Assembly: GCA_963798455.1 (NCBI GenBank)
Contig: CAWCTD010000003.1
Coordinates: 1,550,001 to 1,614,000 of the forward strand
Length of the DNA stretch: 64,000 nt
Origin: CAWCTD01 sp963798455
Lineage (GTDB): Bacteria > Acidobacteriota > Terriglobia > Bryobacterales > Bryobacteraceae
Direction: 5' to 3'
In this document: one piece after another, positions 7,746-16,660 of the stretch
How the letters are laid out: the number at the start of each line of letters is the position of its first letter
Position numbering within the stretch: the stretch's first letter is position 1
Program-made: the position numbers and the translations under genes
The notes under the pieces: model-generated
Databases searched by the model: none
The model's input: the letters and a program-made list of their open reading frames with translations, nothing else
Told to the model about the DNA's origin: nothing

Positions 7746-8768
7746 ATGACCCAACGTCAGGCGGCCCTGCTCTTCCTGGTTCCCGGATTTTCCAGGCCGC
7801 AGCAGGCCCAGAAAACCGAGCTTGTCCAGTGCCACATGATCTGGGGGCGCGCGCCCCATAACGCCTACACGGACCTTATCCGTTTCCACGAGCGCTGGTT
7901 CTGCGTCTTTCGCGAAGGCAGCCTTGCATCTTCGCCCGACGGCGCGTTGCGCGTGCTTACCTCAGTGGACGGCGATGTATGGGAACCTCTGGCGGAGGTG
8001 ACCTCGCCGGACTCCGACCTGCGCGACCCCAAGCTCAGTTCCACCCCTAACGGGCGCCTCCTGCTGAATGCCGTGGCCGTCCGCCAGCAGGCGTCCGGCG
8101 TCCGCTGGCGGTCGTTGACATGGCTTTCCACGGACGGGAGAGACTGGAGCGCGCCGCACGTCATCGGCGATCCCGACATCGTTCTCGGCCGCATCTCCTG
8201 GAACTTTGGGCGGGCCTTTGGGATGGGCTACAGCGCTCTCGGACCCGCACCCTTGCGTTTGTACACCAGCACGGATGGTTTGAAGTTCGCTGTTCACTCC
8301 GAAGCCATTCCTGTCCCGGGAGAGCCGACGGAGGCATCGCTCTTCTTTTTCTCCGACGGGAGGGCTCTGTGCCTGCTGCGGCGCGAAGGAGCGGAGCCGA
8401 CCGCCGAACTCGGCAAGTCGCGTTCCCCGTACCGGGCCTGGACCTGGTCCGATTTGAAGAAGAGCATCGCCGGCCCCAACCTGACGCGCTTACCCGACGA
8501 GCGCTTCCTCGCCGCCGGCAGAATCGTCGATGAGACTGTTCGAACCTCTCTCTGCTGGTTGGACCCGGACGAGGAGATCCTGACCGAGTTCTTTGCCCTC
8601 CCGTCAGGCGGCGACACCGGCTACCCTGGCCTCGTTTTCCACGACGGATTCCTTTGGGTGAGCTATTACTCGTCGCACGAGGGCAAGGCCATGATTTACC
8701 TGGCCAAGGTGAAGCTCCCGCCCGCGTTCGTCAAGAAAGCCCCCAGCCGGCTCACCTTCGGGAACTGA
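7746..8768 (+). CDS. Sialidase-like six-bladed propeller, probably secreted
   Basis: A 340-residue protein with a hydrophobic N-terminus (AALLFLVPGF), so possibly exported. It then shows the pattern of exo-alpha-sialidase-like/BNR proteins: HNAYTDLIRFHERWFCVFREG (core D-L-I-R-F at about 41-45), the Asp-box-like LTSVDGDVWEPL, and YTSTDGLKFAV. Proteins of this type hydrolyse or bind sugars outside the cell, but substrate and catalytic activity cannot be read here. It is 11 bp after cysE and its stop overlaps the converging adenosine deaminase gene by 17 bp. Confidence 0.7.
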   Translation: MTQRQAALLFLVPGFSRPQQAQKTELVQCHMIWGRAPHNAYTDLIRFHERWFCVFREGSLASSPDGALRVLTSVDGDVWEPLAEVTSPDSDLRDPKLSSTPNGRLLLNAVAVRQQASGVRWRSLTWLSTDGRDWSAPHVIGDPDIVLGRISWNFGRAFGMGYSALGPAPLRLYTSTDGLKFAVHSEAIPVPGEPTEASLFFFSDGRALCLLRREGAEPTAELGKSRSPYRAWTWSDLKKSIAGPNLTRLPDERFLAAGRIVDETVRTSLCWLDPDEEILTEFFALPSGGDTGYPGLVFHDGFLWVSYYSSHEGKAMIYLAKVKLPPAFVKKAPSRLTFGN

Positions 8769-9705
8769 GGCTGGACCGGCCGCTTCGGAAGGCGTACCGA
8801 AAACCGTTCTGGGCGATCTCGCCGAGTTCCGCCTCGGAGAAGCCGAAGTGACGCGCGGCCAGTTCGTACTCCCGCGAGAGAGTGGTGTGGAACATCGCGG
8901 GATCGTCCGTGTTAAGCACGACGGGCACGCCCGCATCGTACAGCCGCCGCACCGGGTGCTCCTGGAGGGAGGCCACCGCGCCGGTGGCGACGTTGCTCGA
9001 GATGGAAATCTCCAGCGGAACATTCCGGTCTCGCAGGTGGCGCACCAGCACCGGATCTTCGATAGACCGAATCCCGTGGCCGATGCGCTCCGCCCCCAGT
9101 TCGAGCGCCGCCCAGACCGATTCGGGGCCGCCTGTCTCGCCGGCGTGAGCGGTCAGCCGCAGCCCCTTTTCGCGCGCGAAGCGATACACATCGCCGAAAA
9201 GCTCCGCGGGGCCGCGAGCCTCGTCGCCTCCGATCCCGAAACCCACTACACCGTCGTCGAGCCTTTCGGCCGCCAGCTCGGCCACCCTCATGACCTCATC
9301 CACGCCGAACTGGCGCACACCGTCGAACAGCCACCAGACTTCCACCGGGGAGGCCGCGCTCTCGCGCCGAACCGCTTCGTAGATCGGTCCCAATTCCTGC
9401 TTCATCCAGAGGATCACCCCCGCCGAAAGGATGATCTCGGCATAGCGCACGTTCTCGGCCGCCAGCCTCTCCAGCAGGCGCCGCGTGATGAGCGCGTAGT
9501 CTTCCGGCGTCCGAAGCCGCTCGATCACCCATTTGTAGCTGCGCAAGAAACTCAGGAAGTCCTCGTACTGATAGCGCGCGCGGATTTCGTCCGGAGACAG
9601 GCTGGGGTCCAGTTCCCGAAGGGTCTCCGGCTCGATGGACCCCTCCAGGTGCAAGTGCAGCTCGGCCTTGGGCCACTGCTGATAGAACACACCCATCCCT
9701 GCCAT
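8752..9705 (-). CDS. add: Adenosine deaminase
   Basis: About 317 residues; a TIM-barrel metal-dependent deaminase that converts adenosine to inosine. Seen: the N-terminal zinc ligands in PKAELHLHLEGS, then TAHAGET, ERIGHGIRS, and the catalytic NTDDPAMF. Several starts are possible: ATG 9705, ATG 9696 or GTG 9690. All lie inside the 28-bp repeat also found before glgB. I list ATG 9705, but the shorter GTG form would place the PKAELHLH motif at the usual distance. Purine salvage; no purine genes nearby. Confidence 0.88.
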   Translation of the reverse strand: MAGMGVFYQQWPKAELHLHLEGSIEPETLRELDPSLSPDEIRARYQYEDFLSFLRSYKWVIERLRTPEDYALITRRLLERLAAENVRYAEIILSAGVILWMKQELGPIYEAVRRESAASPVEVWWLFDGVRQFGVDEVMRVAELAAERLDDGVVGFGIGGDEARGPAELFGDVYRFAREKGLRLTAHAGETGGPESVWAALELGAERIGHGIRSIEDPVLVRHLRDRNVPLEISISSNVATGAVASLQEHPVRRLYDAGVPVVLNTDDPAMFHTTLSREYELAARHFGFSEAELGEIAQNGFRYAFRSGRSSLSSRR

Positions 9706-9739
9706 AATAGCTGCCGTGACCAAAGCGGAGGTCGATACC
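9687..9739. repeat. Direct repeat, copy A (add start region)
   Basis: Positions 9687-9714 match 20163-20190 at all 28 bases. The next about 23 bases match 16 of 23. They encode V-T-K-A-E-V-D-T, compared with M-T-K-T-E-I-D-A at the start of glgB. A CATAAT hexamer at 9703-9708 lies 7 bp before the GTG at 9716. The two copies are 10,476 bp apart and bound the kinase/propeller block. Confidence 0.85.
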
Positions 9740-9825
9740 AAAACGACACAATTCCGCCACCGCACTCTGACGTTCCCGCGATAAGCTGGGACGAGCAGGC
9801 TCCCTATGTTGTGGAGGAAGTGGAT

Positions 9826-9887
9826 GCGGTCGCCGCGAGGCCTGGGTCCTGGAGAACTTCCTGCCCGCCGCTAAAGCGGCGAAGTAG
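9826..9887 (+). pseudogene. 3' remnant of a PD40 propeller gene
   Basis: The plus strand encodes RREAWVLENFLPAAKAAK followed by a stop at 9885-9887. This is almost the same tail as the propeller proteins ending at 14699 (VWALENFLPAAKSTK) and 19497 (VWVLENFLPVRAAR). No longer homologous reading frame precedes it. It is probably the last part of a lost third module of the array. Confidence 0.7.
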
Positions 9888-9906
9888 ATGTGCAAGCGGC
9901 ATGGCT

Positions 9907-9933
9907 TGACGGAATCTTGACATTGCGCTGACA
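9907..9933 (+). promoter_or_regulatory. TGACA box array before kinase 1
   Basis: TGACG at 9907, TGACA at 9918 and TGACA at 9929 repeat with an exact 11-bp period, ending 39 bp before the kinase start. Tandem half-sites one helical turn apart are how OmpR/PhoB-type regulators bind. The regulator at 11890-12564 or 16657-17337 is the likely ligand (inference). Confidence 0.6.
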
Positions 9934-9972
9934 GACAGCTCAAGTGGTAGTGTTGCAGTAGACTTCACGGGC

Positions 9973-11886
9973 ATGATTGGGCTGCAACACGCATGGCGGC
10001 CGATTCTCGCGGGACGCTTACTACTCCTGTTCCTGCTTGTGACGCTGGTCCCGGCCGGGGCGCTGATCGTGCTGGGGCTGAGGCTGGCGTCGCAGGACCG
10101 GGTGTTGCTCGGGCAGCGGATCGCCGAACTGCGGCAGGCGGACCTGGACCGTGCGGTACGCGCTCTGGTGGCGGAAGTTCAATCCTGGCAGGGGGCCCTG
10201 GCCGCACGTGATTTTCGCAGCGCGGACAGCCTGCCTTCCGACTCCGCCCTGATTCTTGTCTCGACCCGCGAAGCTCGTGCTCTTCCTCCCGGACGGATGT
10301 TGTGGAGTCCTTTGCCTCCACCCTTGGCGCAAGCGCCGGATGCGGCCTTTCGTGAAGCCGAGCAATTGGAGTTCACCGGCGGCCGGGAAGGGGAAGCTCT
10401 GCTCGCCTACGAATCCCTCGCCCAATCGCCGGACGCGGCGGTGCGTGCGGGCGCGCTGGTCCGGCTGGCGCGTGTCCACCGCCGTACTGGCCGGTGGAAG
10501 GAGGCGCTGGCCGTCTACGAGCGCCTGGCCGCCTATACGGGAGCATCGATCAACGGCATGCCGGCGGACCTTCTCGCACGCCGCGCGCGGTGCGATCTCT
10601 TGCGGACAAACCAACAGCTCACCGCTTTCAATAAAGAGGCTGCCGACCTCCAACGCGATTGGCTGGCAGGGCGCTGGCTGCTGGACTGGCCATCGTTCCT
10701 GCTCGTGACCGGCCAGCTTGCCGCCTGGGTCGGCGATTCAAAAAGCCCGCCGCCGGCCAGCGAGACGATCTCCGAAGCGGCGGAGTGGCTCTCCAAGCGC
10801 CTCGGCAATCCGGACCATCCGCCGGCCGGGAGCCGTTTCCTCGTCCTGAACGAGATGCCAATCACCCTCATCTGGCAAACCACCAACGAGGGGCTGGCGG
10901 CGCTGGCCGCGGGACCCGCGCTGGTACAACAGAACTGGCGCCTCAAAGCCGCGGCAGGGCTTCCTCCCTACCGGCAGCTTGTCATCGCGGGGGGCTCCGC
11001 ACGAGTCACTCTCCAGCGCTCCCCTGCCGAGACGGGGCTACCCTGGGCAGCCGGCTTGGTCGAGACCGCCGCCCCTCCCGCGCCAGGCGAGTGGGGTGCG
11101 CGCCGGCGTGTGCTGTGGTGGGCTCTTTCTGCGGTCGTCATGCTGGTGGCCGCCTGTTGTTTCTTGCTGTGGCGGATCTTCCGCCGTGAGATGGAGGTGG
11201 CACGTCTCCAGGCTGGGTTTGTCTCCGCGGTCTCGCACGAGTTCAGGACTCCTCTGACGACCATCCTGCACTTGGGGGGCTTGCTCATGGAGAACGACGA
11301 TCTCGGGCGCGACCGCAGGCTCTCCTTCTACCGCATGCAGACCCAGGCTGCCGAACGGCTGCAGCGTTCGGTGGAGTCGCTGCTGGACTTCTCCCGCATG
11401 GAGGGCGGCGCGAAAACCTATCGGACGGAAGCGCAGGATGCGGGCGCCCTCGCCCGAGAAGCCGTGGACGCCTTCTCCACCGAGAGTGCGGCCGCGGGGT
11501 TTCGGATTGGCTACGAACCGCCGCCGGGCCCCATGCCCGTGCGGGGCGACCGCGAGGCGCTCCTCCACGTCTTGCGGAATCTCCTCGATAACGCCGTGAA
11601 GTACTCGGGCGAAACCCGGAAAGTCGAGGTGACCGTGTCATCCTGCGACCGCCAGGTTGAGTTGTCCGTGACGGACCACGGCATTGGGATTCCCCCGGCA
11701 GAGAGGGCGCGGGTTTTCGCTAAATTCACCCGAGGCGAGGAGGCTATCCGCCAGGGCATTCGCGGCACGGGCATAGGACTGGCCATGGCCCGCCACATCG
11801 TCGAGGCGCACGGAGGTAAGATCGAACTCGAAAGTGAACCTGGGAACGGCAGCCGCTTTACGGTACGGCTGCCAAGGGCAGGATAG
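9973..11886 (+). CDS. Sensor histidine kinase 1
   Basis: A 637-residue membrane kinase. Transmembrane segment 1 is at about 15-37. A periplasmic region of about 340 residues follows with a TPR-like stretch (ALVRLARVHRRTGRWKEALAVYERLAAY at about 157-184, quoted only as A-L-V-R-L-A). Transmembrane segment 2 is at about 378-400. Then come the HisKA domain with His422 in SHEFRTPLT, the N box LRNLLDNAVKYSGE, G1 VTDHGIGIPP, and G2 RGTGIGLAMARHIVEAHGG. The signal is unknown. It is followed after 3 bp by its regulator and preceded by TGACA boxes, so autoregulation is likely. A second, related kinase lies at 14804-16660. Confidence 0.92.
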   Translation: MIGLQHAWRPILAGRLLLLFLLVTLVPAGALIVLGLRLASQDRVLLGQRIAELRQADLDRAVRALVAEVQSWQGALAARDFRSADSLPSDSALILVSTREARALPPGRMLWSPLPPPLAQAPDAAFREAEQLEFTGGREGEALLAYESLAQSPDAAVRAGALVRLARVHRRTGRWKEALAVYERLAAYTGASINGMPADLLARRARCDLLRTNQQLTAFNKEAADLQRDWLAGRWLLDWPSFLLVTGQLAAWVGDSKSPPPASETISEAAEWLSKRLGNPDHPPAGSRFLVLNEMPITLIWQTTNEGLAALAAGPALVQQNWRLKAAAGLPPYRQLVIAGGSARVTLQRSPAETGLPWAAGLVETAAPPAPGEWGARRRVLWWALSAVVMLVAACCFLLWRIFRREMEVARLQAGFVSAVSHEFRTPLTTILHLGGLLMENDDLGRDRRLSFYRMQTQAAERLQRSVESLLDFSRMEGGAKTYRTEAQDAGALAREAVDAFSTESAAAGFRIGYEPPPGPMPVRGDREALLHVLRNLLDNAVKYSGETRKVEVTVSSCDRQVELSVTDHGIGIPPAERARVFAKFTRGEEAIRQGIRGTGIGLAMARHIVEAHGGKIELESEPGNGSRFTVRLPRAG

Positions 11887-11889
11887 AGC

Positions 11890-12564
11890 GTGGCGCGCAT
11901 ACTCATCATCGAAGACGAAGCTGCCATTGGACTCGGTCTCGAAGAGGACTTCCGGCGCCAGGGGCACCAAGCCGAAATAGCGCCGGACGGGGAGGCCGGG
12001 CTGCGCCGCGGGCGCAATGAGGCCTGGGACTTGATCCTGCTGGACGTGATGCTGCCCAAACTCGACGGATTCGAGGTCTGCCGCGAGCTGCGCCGCGCCG
12101 GCGTTAGGACGCCTATCCTCATGCTTACGGCGCGCGTCCAGGAAGCGGAGAAGGTGCTTGGTCTGGACCTGGGCGCTGACGATTACCTGACCAAGCCTTT
12201 CGGTATTCACGAACTCCGGGCGCGTGTCCGGGCGTTGCTGCGCCGCGCCGGCGGGGAGCCCCGAGGCGTGTACCGCGTCGGCGATTGCGAGCTGGATTTC
12301 GACCGCGCGGAAGCCCGCCGCTCCGGAAGCGCAACCGAGCTGACGGCGCAGGAGCTGCGTCTGTTGTCCGTCTTCCTGGCGAACCAGGGCCGCATCCTCA
12401 GCCGCTCACGCCTCATCGAACTGGCCTGGGGAATCGGGACGCACGTATCGGACCGGGTCATCGACACGCACGTATTGAACCTTCGGAAGAAGATCGAGCC
12501 AGATCCAGCCGAGCCACGCCATCTGGTCGGCGTGCGCGGCCTGGGATATAGGTTCGATCCATGA
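11890..12564 (+). CDS. OmpR-family response regulator 1
   Basis: A 224-residue DNA-binding regulator starting with GTG (V-A-R-I-L-I-I-E-D-E). The receiver domain has the acidic pair at 9-10, phospho-acceptor Asp52 (LLDVMLPKLDG), Thr in MLTARV and Lys in TKPFG. The C-terminal winged helix includes LTAQELRLLSVFLANQGRILSR and the end VRGLGYRFDP. It is paired with the kinase upstream and probably binds the TGACA boxes at 12570 just after its stop, thereby controlling the propeller gene. Confidence 0.93.
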   Translation: MARILIIEDEAAIGLGLEEDFRRQGHQAEIAPDGEAGLRRGRNEAWDLILLDVMLPKLDGFEVCRELRRAGVRTPILMLTARVQEAEKVLGLDLGADDYLTKPFGIHELRARVRALLRRAGGEPRGVYRVGDCELDFDRAEARRSGSATELTAQELRLLSVFLANQGRILSRSRLIELAWGIGTHVSDRVIDTHVLNLRKKIEPDPAEPRHLVGVRGLGYRFDP

Positions 12565-12569
12565 ACTCT

Positions 12570-12607
12570 TGACACTCTTTTGACATTCGCCTTCCTGAGA
12601 ATTGACA
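12570..12607 (+). promoter_or_regulatory. TGACA boxes before propeller gene 1
   Basis: TGACA at 12570, 12581 and 12603: all on the same 11-bp grid (gaps 11 and 22). They end 37 bp before the propeller start at 12645. Same pattern as at 9907, 14753 and 17342. Confidence 0.6.
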
Positions 12608-12644
12608 GCCGGCGGCCACAGTAGAGAGCGAGGAGGCTGATGAT

Positions 12645-14699
12645 ATGACATTCAGCAGATGGATGACTGGCGTGGCGTTGGCGGCGTTTCTCTCCGTGCC
12701 CGCCGCCGCGGCGCAGCCGCAGGACAAGGCCGAAGTGGCGCTTCGCGCCGCCATGGAGAAGGAAACGGTCGAAGGCGACCTGAAAGGCGCCATCGAGCAG
12801 TACAAAAAGCTGGCGCAGAACAACAACACGTCTGTGGCCGCACGGGCGCTGGTGCGGTTGGGGCAGTGTTATGAGAAGCAAGGCAACGCCGATGCGCGCA
12901 GAACCTACGAGCAGGTGCTGAGCAAGTTCGGCGACCAGAAGGACGCCGTGGAGCAGGCGCGCGCCAGGTTGGCGGCGATGAGCGGCGGCGGCGCCGGCAA
13001 GGAAATGCGCACTACGCTTCTCTGGGATGGCGCTCCCAGGGATATGTGGGGCGCTTCCGCCGATGGGAGGTGGGTTTCATTCCGGGATCCTGACACACGC
13101 GACGTAGCCCTCCGCGACCTGGTGACCGGAGAGCAACGCCGTGTGACAAAGAAGGGCGTAGCCGGGAAGTCCGAGGTTGACGGGAACGGGACCGCCGTCT
13201 CGCGCGACGGCAGCCGGATCGCGTTCCTGTGGTGGGAAGATGGCAGCCAAGGCCGGCGCGTCTCTCTGCGCACCATTCGCGGCGATGGAACGGGCGAGCG
13301 AGTGCTCCTCGAGCTCGAACAGAATCAATGGATTCAGCCGTTTTGCTGGTCGGCGGATGGGCAGTGGATCGCGGTGCGTAAGGGATACAGTGACATTGGA
13401 TGGAGGATTCTGCTGATCTCGGCGGAAGACGGCCGGGAGCGAGTCCTGGTGACTAGAGAAACCCTCCGGGGCAATATACCGGGCCGTCTCAAGTTCTCGC
13501 CGGACGGCCGGTGGCTGGCGTATAACGCTCCGACGGCCAAGGGGGAAGCCGCCGTGCACGTGGTTCCCGTGTCTGAATCCGCGGCCGCTCCGGTGCAGAT
13601 TGCCGTTGAGGCTGAGCTGGTTGGCTGGATACCGGACGGCAGCGGCATTTTGTTCAGCCGGGAGCGAGGTGTCCAGCGGGAGTTGTATCTCCTGCCGGTC
13701 TCGAATGGAAAGGCCGCTGGCGAGCCCCGGAAGATAGAGGCAGTCCCGGACTTGCAGGGATACCCTCTGGCCGTCACTTCCAGTAGTTCGCTGATCTACC
13801 ACACGGGGAGCCAGACCTCGGATGGCTTGGTGTCGGAGTTCGACCTGAGCTCGAACGCGATCGGCAAGACCCTGGTCGCTCAGCCTTCCAAAGGCGATGG
13901 GTGGCACGGGATGGGTGGCGGTGTGCGTTTCTCTCCTGACGGCAGGCGTGTGCTGATTACCCTTGCCCAAGGCCATCTGCTCATCCGGTCTCTGGAAGAC
14001 GGATCGGAATCCAGGATTGCGCCACAGATGAGGAGGGAGCAGTGGTCCCTCGTCGAGTGGGCTTCCGACGGCGCGTCACTGCTCATCTCCGGCAATGGGT
14101 TGGATGGCAAGATGGGGATCTACCGCGTTGACATCCACTCCGGCGCAGCTTCGCTGGTAGCAGCGGCAGAGGAGCCCTTGTCAACGTGCTTTGCGAAGTT
14201 CGTGCCCTCCCCCGATGGCAAGAACGCCTATTGTTATGTGGCGTCCGGCATCTCCGTCATCGATTTGGCATCCGGCAACATTCGGCGGTCCGTCTTGGCC
14301 AGGACCGCTTACTCTGTCGCGGACATGAGATTCTCGCACGACGGGAAGAAGTTGGCTCTGTTCGGCTTCGACGCCGTGGACATAGTGGACGTTGCGACCG
14401 GCAAGTTCCAGCAGGTCGTCCGTACACCGGGTAACTACCTCGGCGGGGATTGGAGCCCGGATGACCGGTTCCTCTTGACTACTTGGTGCGCGGGCGGATA
14501 TGAATCGGACCTCCCTACGGAACTCGTGAAGCTTCCCGTGGAAGGAGGTCCGCCGGTGAGAACGCCGCTTGGCGCCCACTACATCGGCCTGCGGCTGAGT
14601 CCCGACGGCAAGAGACTGGCCATGACGCGGCGGAATGAGCAGCACTACCAGGTCTGGGCACTGGAGAACTTCCTGCCCGCCGCGAAATCGACAAAGTAG
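12645..14699 (+). CDS. Exported TPR + PD40 beta-propeller protein 1
   Basis: 684 residues with a signal peptide (about 1-23, cleavage after AAAA), a TPR-like helical part (about 25-110: GAIEQYKKLAQ, ALVRLGQCYEKQG), then a TolB/WD40-like PD40 propeller. The propeller repeats have the SPDGRW-type core (SADGRWVSF, SPDGRWLAY, SPDGRRVLI, SPDGKRLAM). It ends in VWALENFLPAAKSTK. Such proteins are usually periplasmic or outer-surface scaffolds; no enzyme motif is visible. It follows the kinase/regulator pair under its own TGACA-box region and has a strong Shine-Dalgarno (GAGGAGG at about 12630). Possibly it is the sensor partner of the kinase or its main target. It is homologous to the gene at 17446. 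Confidence 0.85.
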   Translation: MTFSRWMTGVALAAFLSVPAAAAQPQDKAEVALRAAMEKETVEGDLKGAIEQYKKLAQNNNTSVAARALVRLGQCYEKQGNADARRTYEQVLSKFGDQKDAVEQARARLAAMSGGGAGKEMRTTLLWDGAPRDMWGASADGRWVSFRDPDTRDVALRDLVTGEQRRVTKKGVAGKSEVDGNGTAVSRDGSRIAFLWWEDGSQGRRVSLRTIRGDGTGERVLLELEQNQWIQPFCWSADGQWIAVRKGYSDIGWRILLISAEDGRERVLVTRETLRGNIPGRLKFSPDGRWLAYNAPTAKGEAAVHVVPVSESAAAPVQIAVEAELVGWIPDGSGILFSRERGVQRELYLLPVSNGKAAGEPRKIEAVPDLQGYPLAVTSSSSLIYHTGSQTSDGLVSEFDLSSNAIGKTLVAQPSKGDGWHGMGGGVRFSPDGRRVLITLAQGHLLIRSLEDGSESRIAPQMRREQWSLVEWASDGASLLISGNGLDGKMGIYRVDIHSGAASLVAAAEEPLSTCFAKFVPSPDGKNAYCYVASGISVIDLASGNIRRSVLARTAYSVADMRFSHDGKKLALFGFDAVDIVDVATGKFQQVVRTPGNYLGGDWSPDDRFLLTTWCAGGYESDLPTELVKLPVEGGPPVRTPLGAHYIGLRLSPDGKRLAMTRRNEQHYQVWALENFLPAAKSTK

Positions 14700-14710
14700 A
14701 CTCGCATTGT

Positions 14711-14735
14711 GGCGGGCGCCGTCCGGGCGCCCGCC
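14711..14735 (+). terminator. GC-rich hairpin after propeller gene 1
   Basis: GGCGGGCGCC (14711-14720) pairs perfectly with GGCGCCCGCC (14726-14735) over a 5-base loop, 11 bp after the stop codon. There is no T-run, so termination may need Rho or be partial. Confidence 0.6.
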
Positions 14736-14752
14736 GCGACATTACCTTCCCT

Positions 14753-14768
14753 TGACACTCTCCTGACA
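14753..14768 (+). promoter_or_regulatory. TGACA box pair before kinase 2
   Basis: TGACA at 14753 and 14764, 11-bp period, 35 bp before the TTG start of kinase 2. TAGAAT at 14789-14794 could be the -10 element. The 20-bp gap from the second box would suit an activator-dependent promoter. Confidence 0.6.
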
Positions 14769-14803
14769 TTCCGGTCACGAAACGCGCGTAGAATAAGATC
14801 CTC

Positions 14804-16660
14804 TTGGCCTGGGCAATTCAGAAGCGTCTTCCCAAGCGGCAGGCCGTTCTGTTTCTGCTGGTCCTGGCGGCGCCCTGTCTCGTCCTGACGGGCCTCGGCC
14901 TCCGCACGAATCGGCAGGAGCGCCAGCTCGCCCAGAAGCGCGCCGAGGACGAGCAGCAGCATCGGCTGGCGCTGTTCCGCTCGGATCTGCTCTCCGCGCT
15001 GGAGTCCGTCAAGCGCCAGGCCGCAGCGGGGCGCGTACACGAGGCTGTCGTCCTGGCGGGCGCCGTGCGCGATGGGAACCTCGCACTTCCCTACGAGGAT
15101 GGTGCCTACGCCAGGCAGTTCCGGAAATCCCTAGAGGAAACGGCCTTCGGCTCCCGGATCCGGCGCGGCGAGCAGGAAGAACTCGTCGGGCGGCGCTTCG
15201 ATCAGGCGGCGGAGCAATACCGGGCCGCCATCGCGGAGTCACGGCGCCCCTGGGAAAAGGCATACGCGGGTCTGCTTGTGGCCCGCAGCGAGCAGAAAGC
15301 CGGCAGGCAGGCGGAAGCCCGCACACAATACCAAGCCGTCCTCCAGTCGCCGCCGGAACTCCGGGACGAGTACGGCATCCCGCTCGCCCTCTATGCAGCG
15401 GCGGCTCTGGTGGAACCGCGCGCCGATCAAGGCGAAATCGTACAGCTTCTGCGCAGGCTGGTCCGTGATCCCAGCCGGTTGGGTCCTCCCGCGCTCTGCA
15501 GGATGCGGGACCTGGCCGGCAAGGCCGGGGCCGCTGACCTCCTGCCGGAGCTGGATCGCCTGATGCAGGAGAGGGAACAGGCCGAGGCGCTCCAGGCCGG
15601 CTTCCCCCGGCTGCTTGGCAGGCTCCAGGCGGAGAGTCCTGTCTGGATTCCGTACGGGGAACCCGCCTGGCTGGTCAGCCTGGCGTCTGGCGCGGGTGGG
15701 GGTCCGGTGCTGGTGGCGGTGAGCGTCGATCGCCTGCGCGCGCTCGTGGGCCGCTCGGCGGAAGACGTCCGGATCGTCCAGGGCAAGGAAGGCGAGTCGC
15801 TCGGCGACAATTTTCCCGGTCTGCGCGCCGTCGTCCCGGTTGGCAAGACGCAGAACCGCGGGCTGGGGCGCGTCTTCCTGGCGCTCACGCTGGCATTTGT
15901 CATGGGTCTGACCCTGCTGGCGGGCTTTCTCCTCTGGCGGGACGTGCGGCGGGACGCGCGGCTCGCCGAGCTGCGCTCGCAGTTCGTCTCCAGCGTCTCC
16001 CACGAACTGCGGACCCCGCTCACGTCCATCCGCATGTTCACCGAGAGCATGCGCATGGACGACGAGATAGACTCGACGACCCGCGCCGAGTACCTCGATA
16101 CCATCCTGCACGAGAGCGAGCGGCTGAGCCGCCTGGTGGAAAACGTGCTGCACTTCGCCCGCATCGAGCAGGGCCGCGCGGTCTACAATCTCCGGCCCGC
16201 CTCGCTCGCGGGCGTCGTCGAGAGCGCCGTGAGCGGCTTCCGCCGCGCGGCGGAGCAGGCCGGCTTCCGTCTGCAAGTGAACGTGGACCCCGGCCTGCCG
16301 CCGGTGCTCGCGGATCCCGACTCGCTCCAGCAGGCGATCCTCAACCTGTTAGCCAACGCCATGAAGTATTCCGGCTCTTCCCGCGACGTCGTCCTGCGGC
16401 TCGAACGCGAGGATGGCTCCGCCGTCATCCGCGTGACCGATCAGGGCGTCGGCATCGCGTCCCAGGAGCAGGCGCGCATCTTCGAGCGCTTTTATCGCGC
16501 CGCGACCCCCGAAAACCGCCAGATTCCGGGCACCGGCCTCGGCCTGACGCTGGTCGATCACATCGTGAGGGCCCACGGCGGCAGCGTATCCGTGGAAAGC
16601 CGCCTGAACGCCGGAAGCACCTTTACGATTCGCATCCCGTTCGCGCCGGAGCCGACATGA
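14804..16660 (+). CDS. Sensor histidine kinase 2
   Basis: 618 residues starting with TTG. Transmembrane 1 is at about 14-33 and transmembrane 2 at about 355-378 (LALTLAFVMGLTLLAGFLLW, core only). The HisKA domain has His400 in SHELRTPLT; then N box ILNLLANAMKYSG, G1 VTDQGVGIAS, F box FERFYRA and G2 GTGLGLTLVDHIVRAHGG. The region between the membrane segments is helical, with a TPR-like run around residues 140-175. It overlaps the following regulator by 4 bp (ATGA). It is a diverged duplicate of the module at 9973-14699. Confidence 0.92.
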   Translation: MAWAIQKRLPKRQAVLFLLVLAAPCLVLTGLGLRTNRQERQLAQKRAEDEQQHRLALFRSDLLSALESVKRQAAAGRVHEAVVLAGAVRDGNLALPYEDGAYARQFRKSLEETAFGSRIRRGEQEELVGRRFDQAAEQYRAAIAESRRPWEKAYAGLLVARSEQKAGRQAEARTQYQAVLQSPPELRDEYGIPLALYAAAALVEPRADQGEIVQLLRRLVRDPSRLGPPALCRMRDLAGKAGAADLLPELDRLMQEREQAEALQAGFPRLLGRLQAESPVWIPYGEPAWLVSLASGAGGGPVLVAVSVDRLRALVGRSAEDVRIVQGKEGESLGDNFPGLRAVVPVGKTQNRGLGRVFLALTLAFVMGLTLLAGFLLWRDVRRDARLAELRSQFVSSVSHELRTPLTSIRMFTESMRMDDEIDSTTRAEYLDTILHESERLSRLVENVLHFARIEQGRAVYNLRPASLAGVVESAVSGFRRAAEQAGFRLQVNVDPGLPPVLADPDSLQQAILNLLANAMKYSGSSRDVVLRLEREDGSAVIRVTDQGVGIASQEQARIFERFYRAATPENRQIPGTGLGLTLVDHIVRAHGGSVSVESRLNAGSTFTIRIPFAPEPT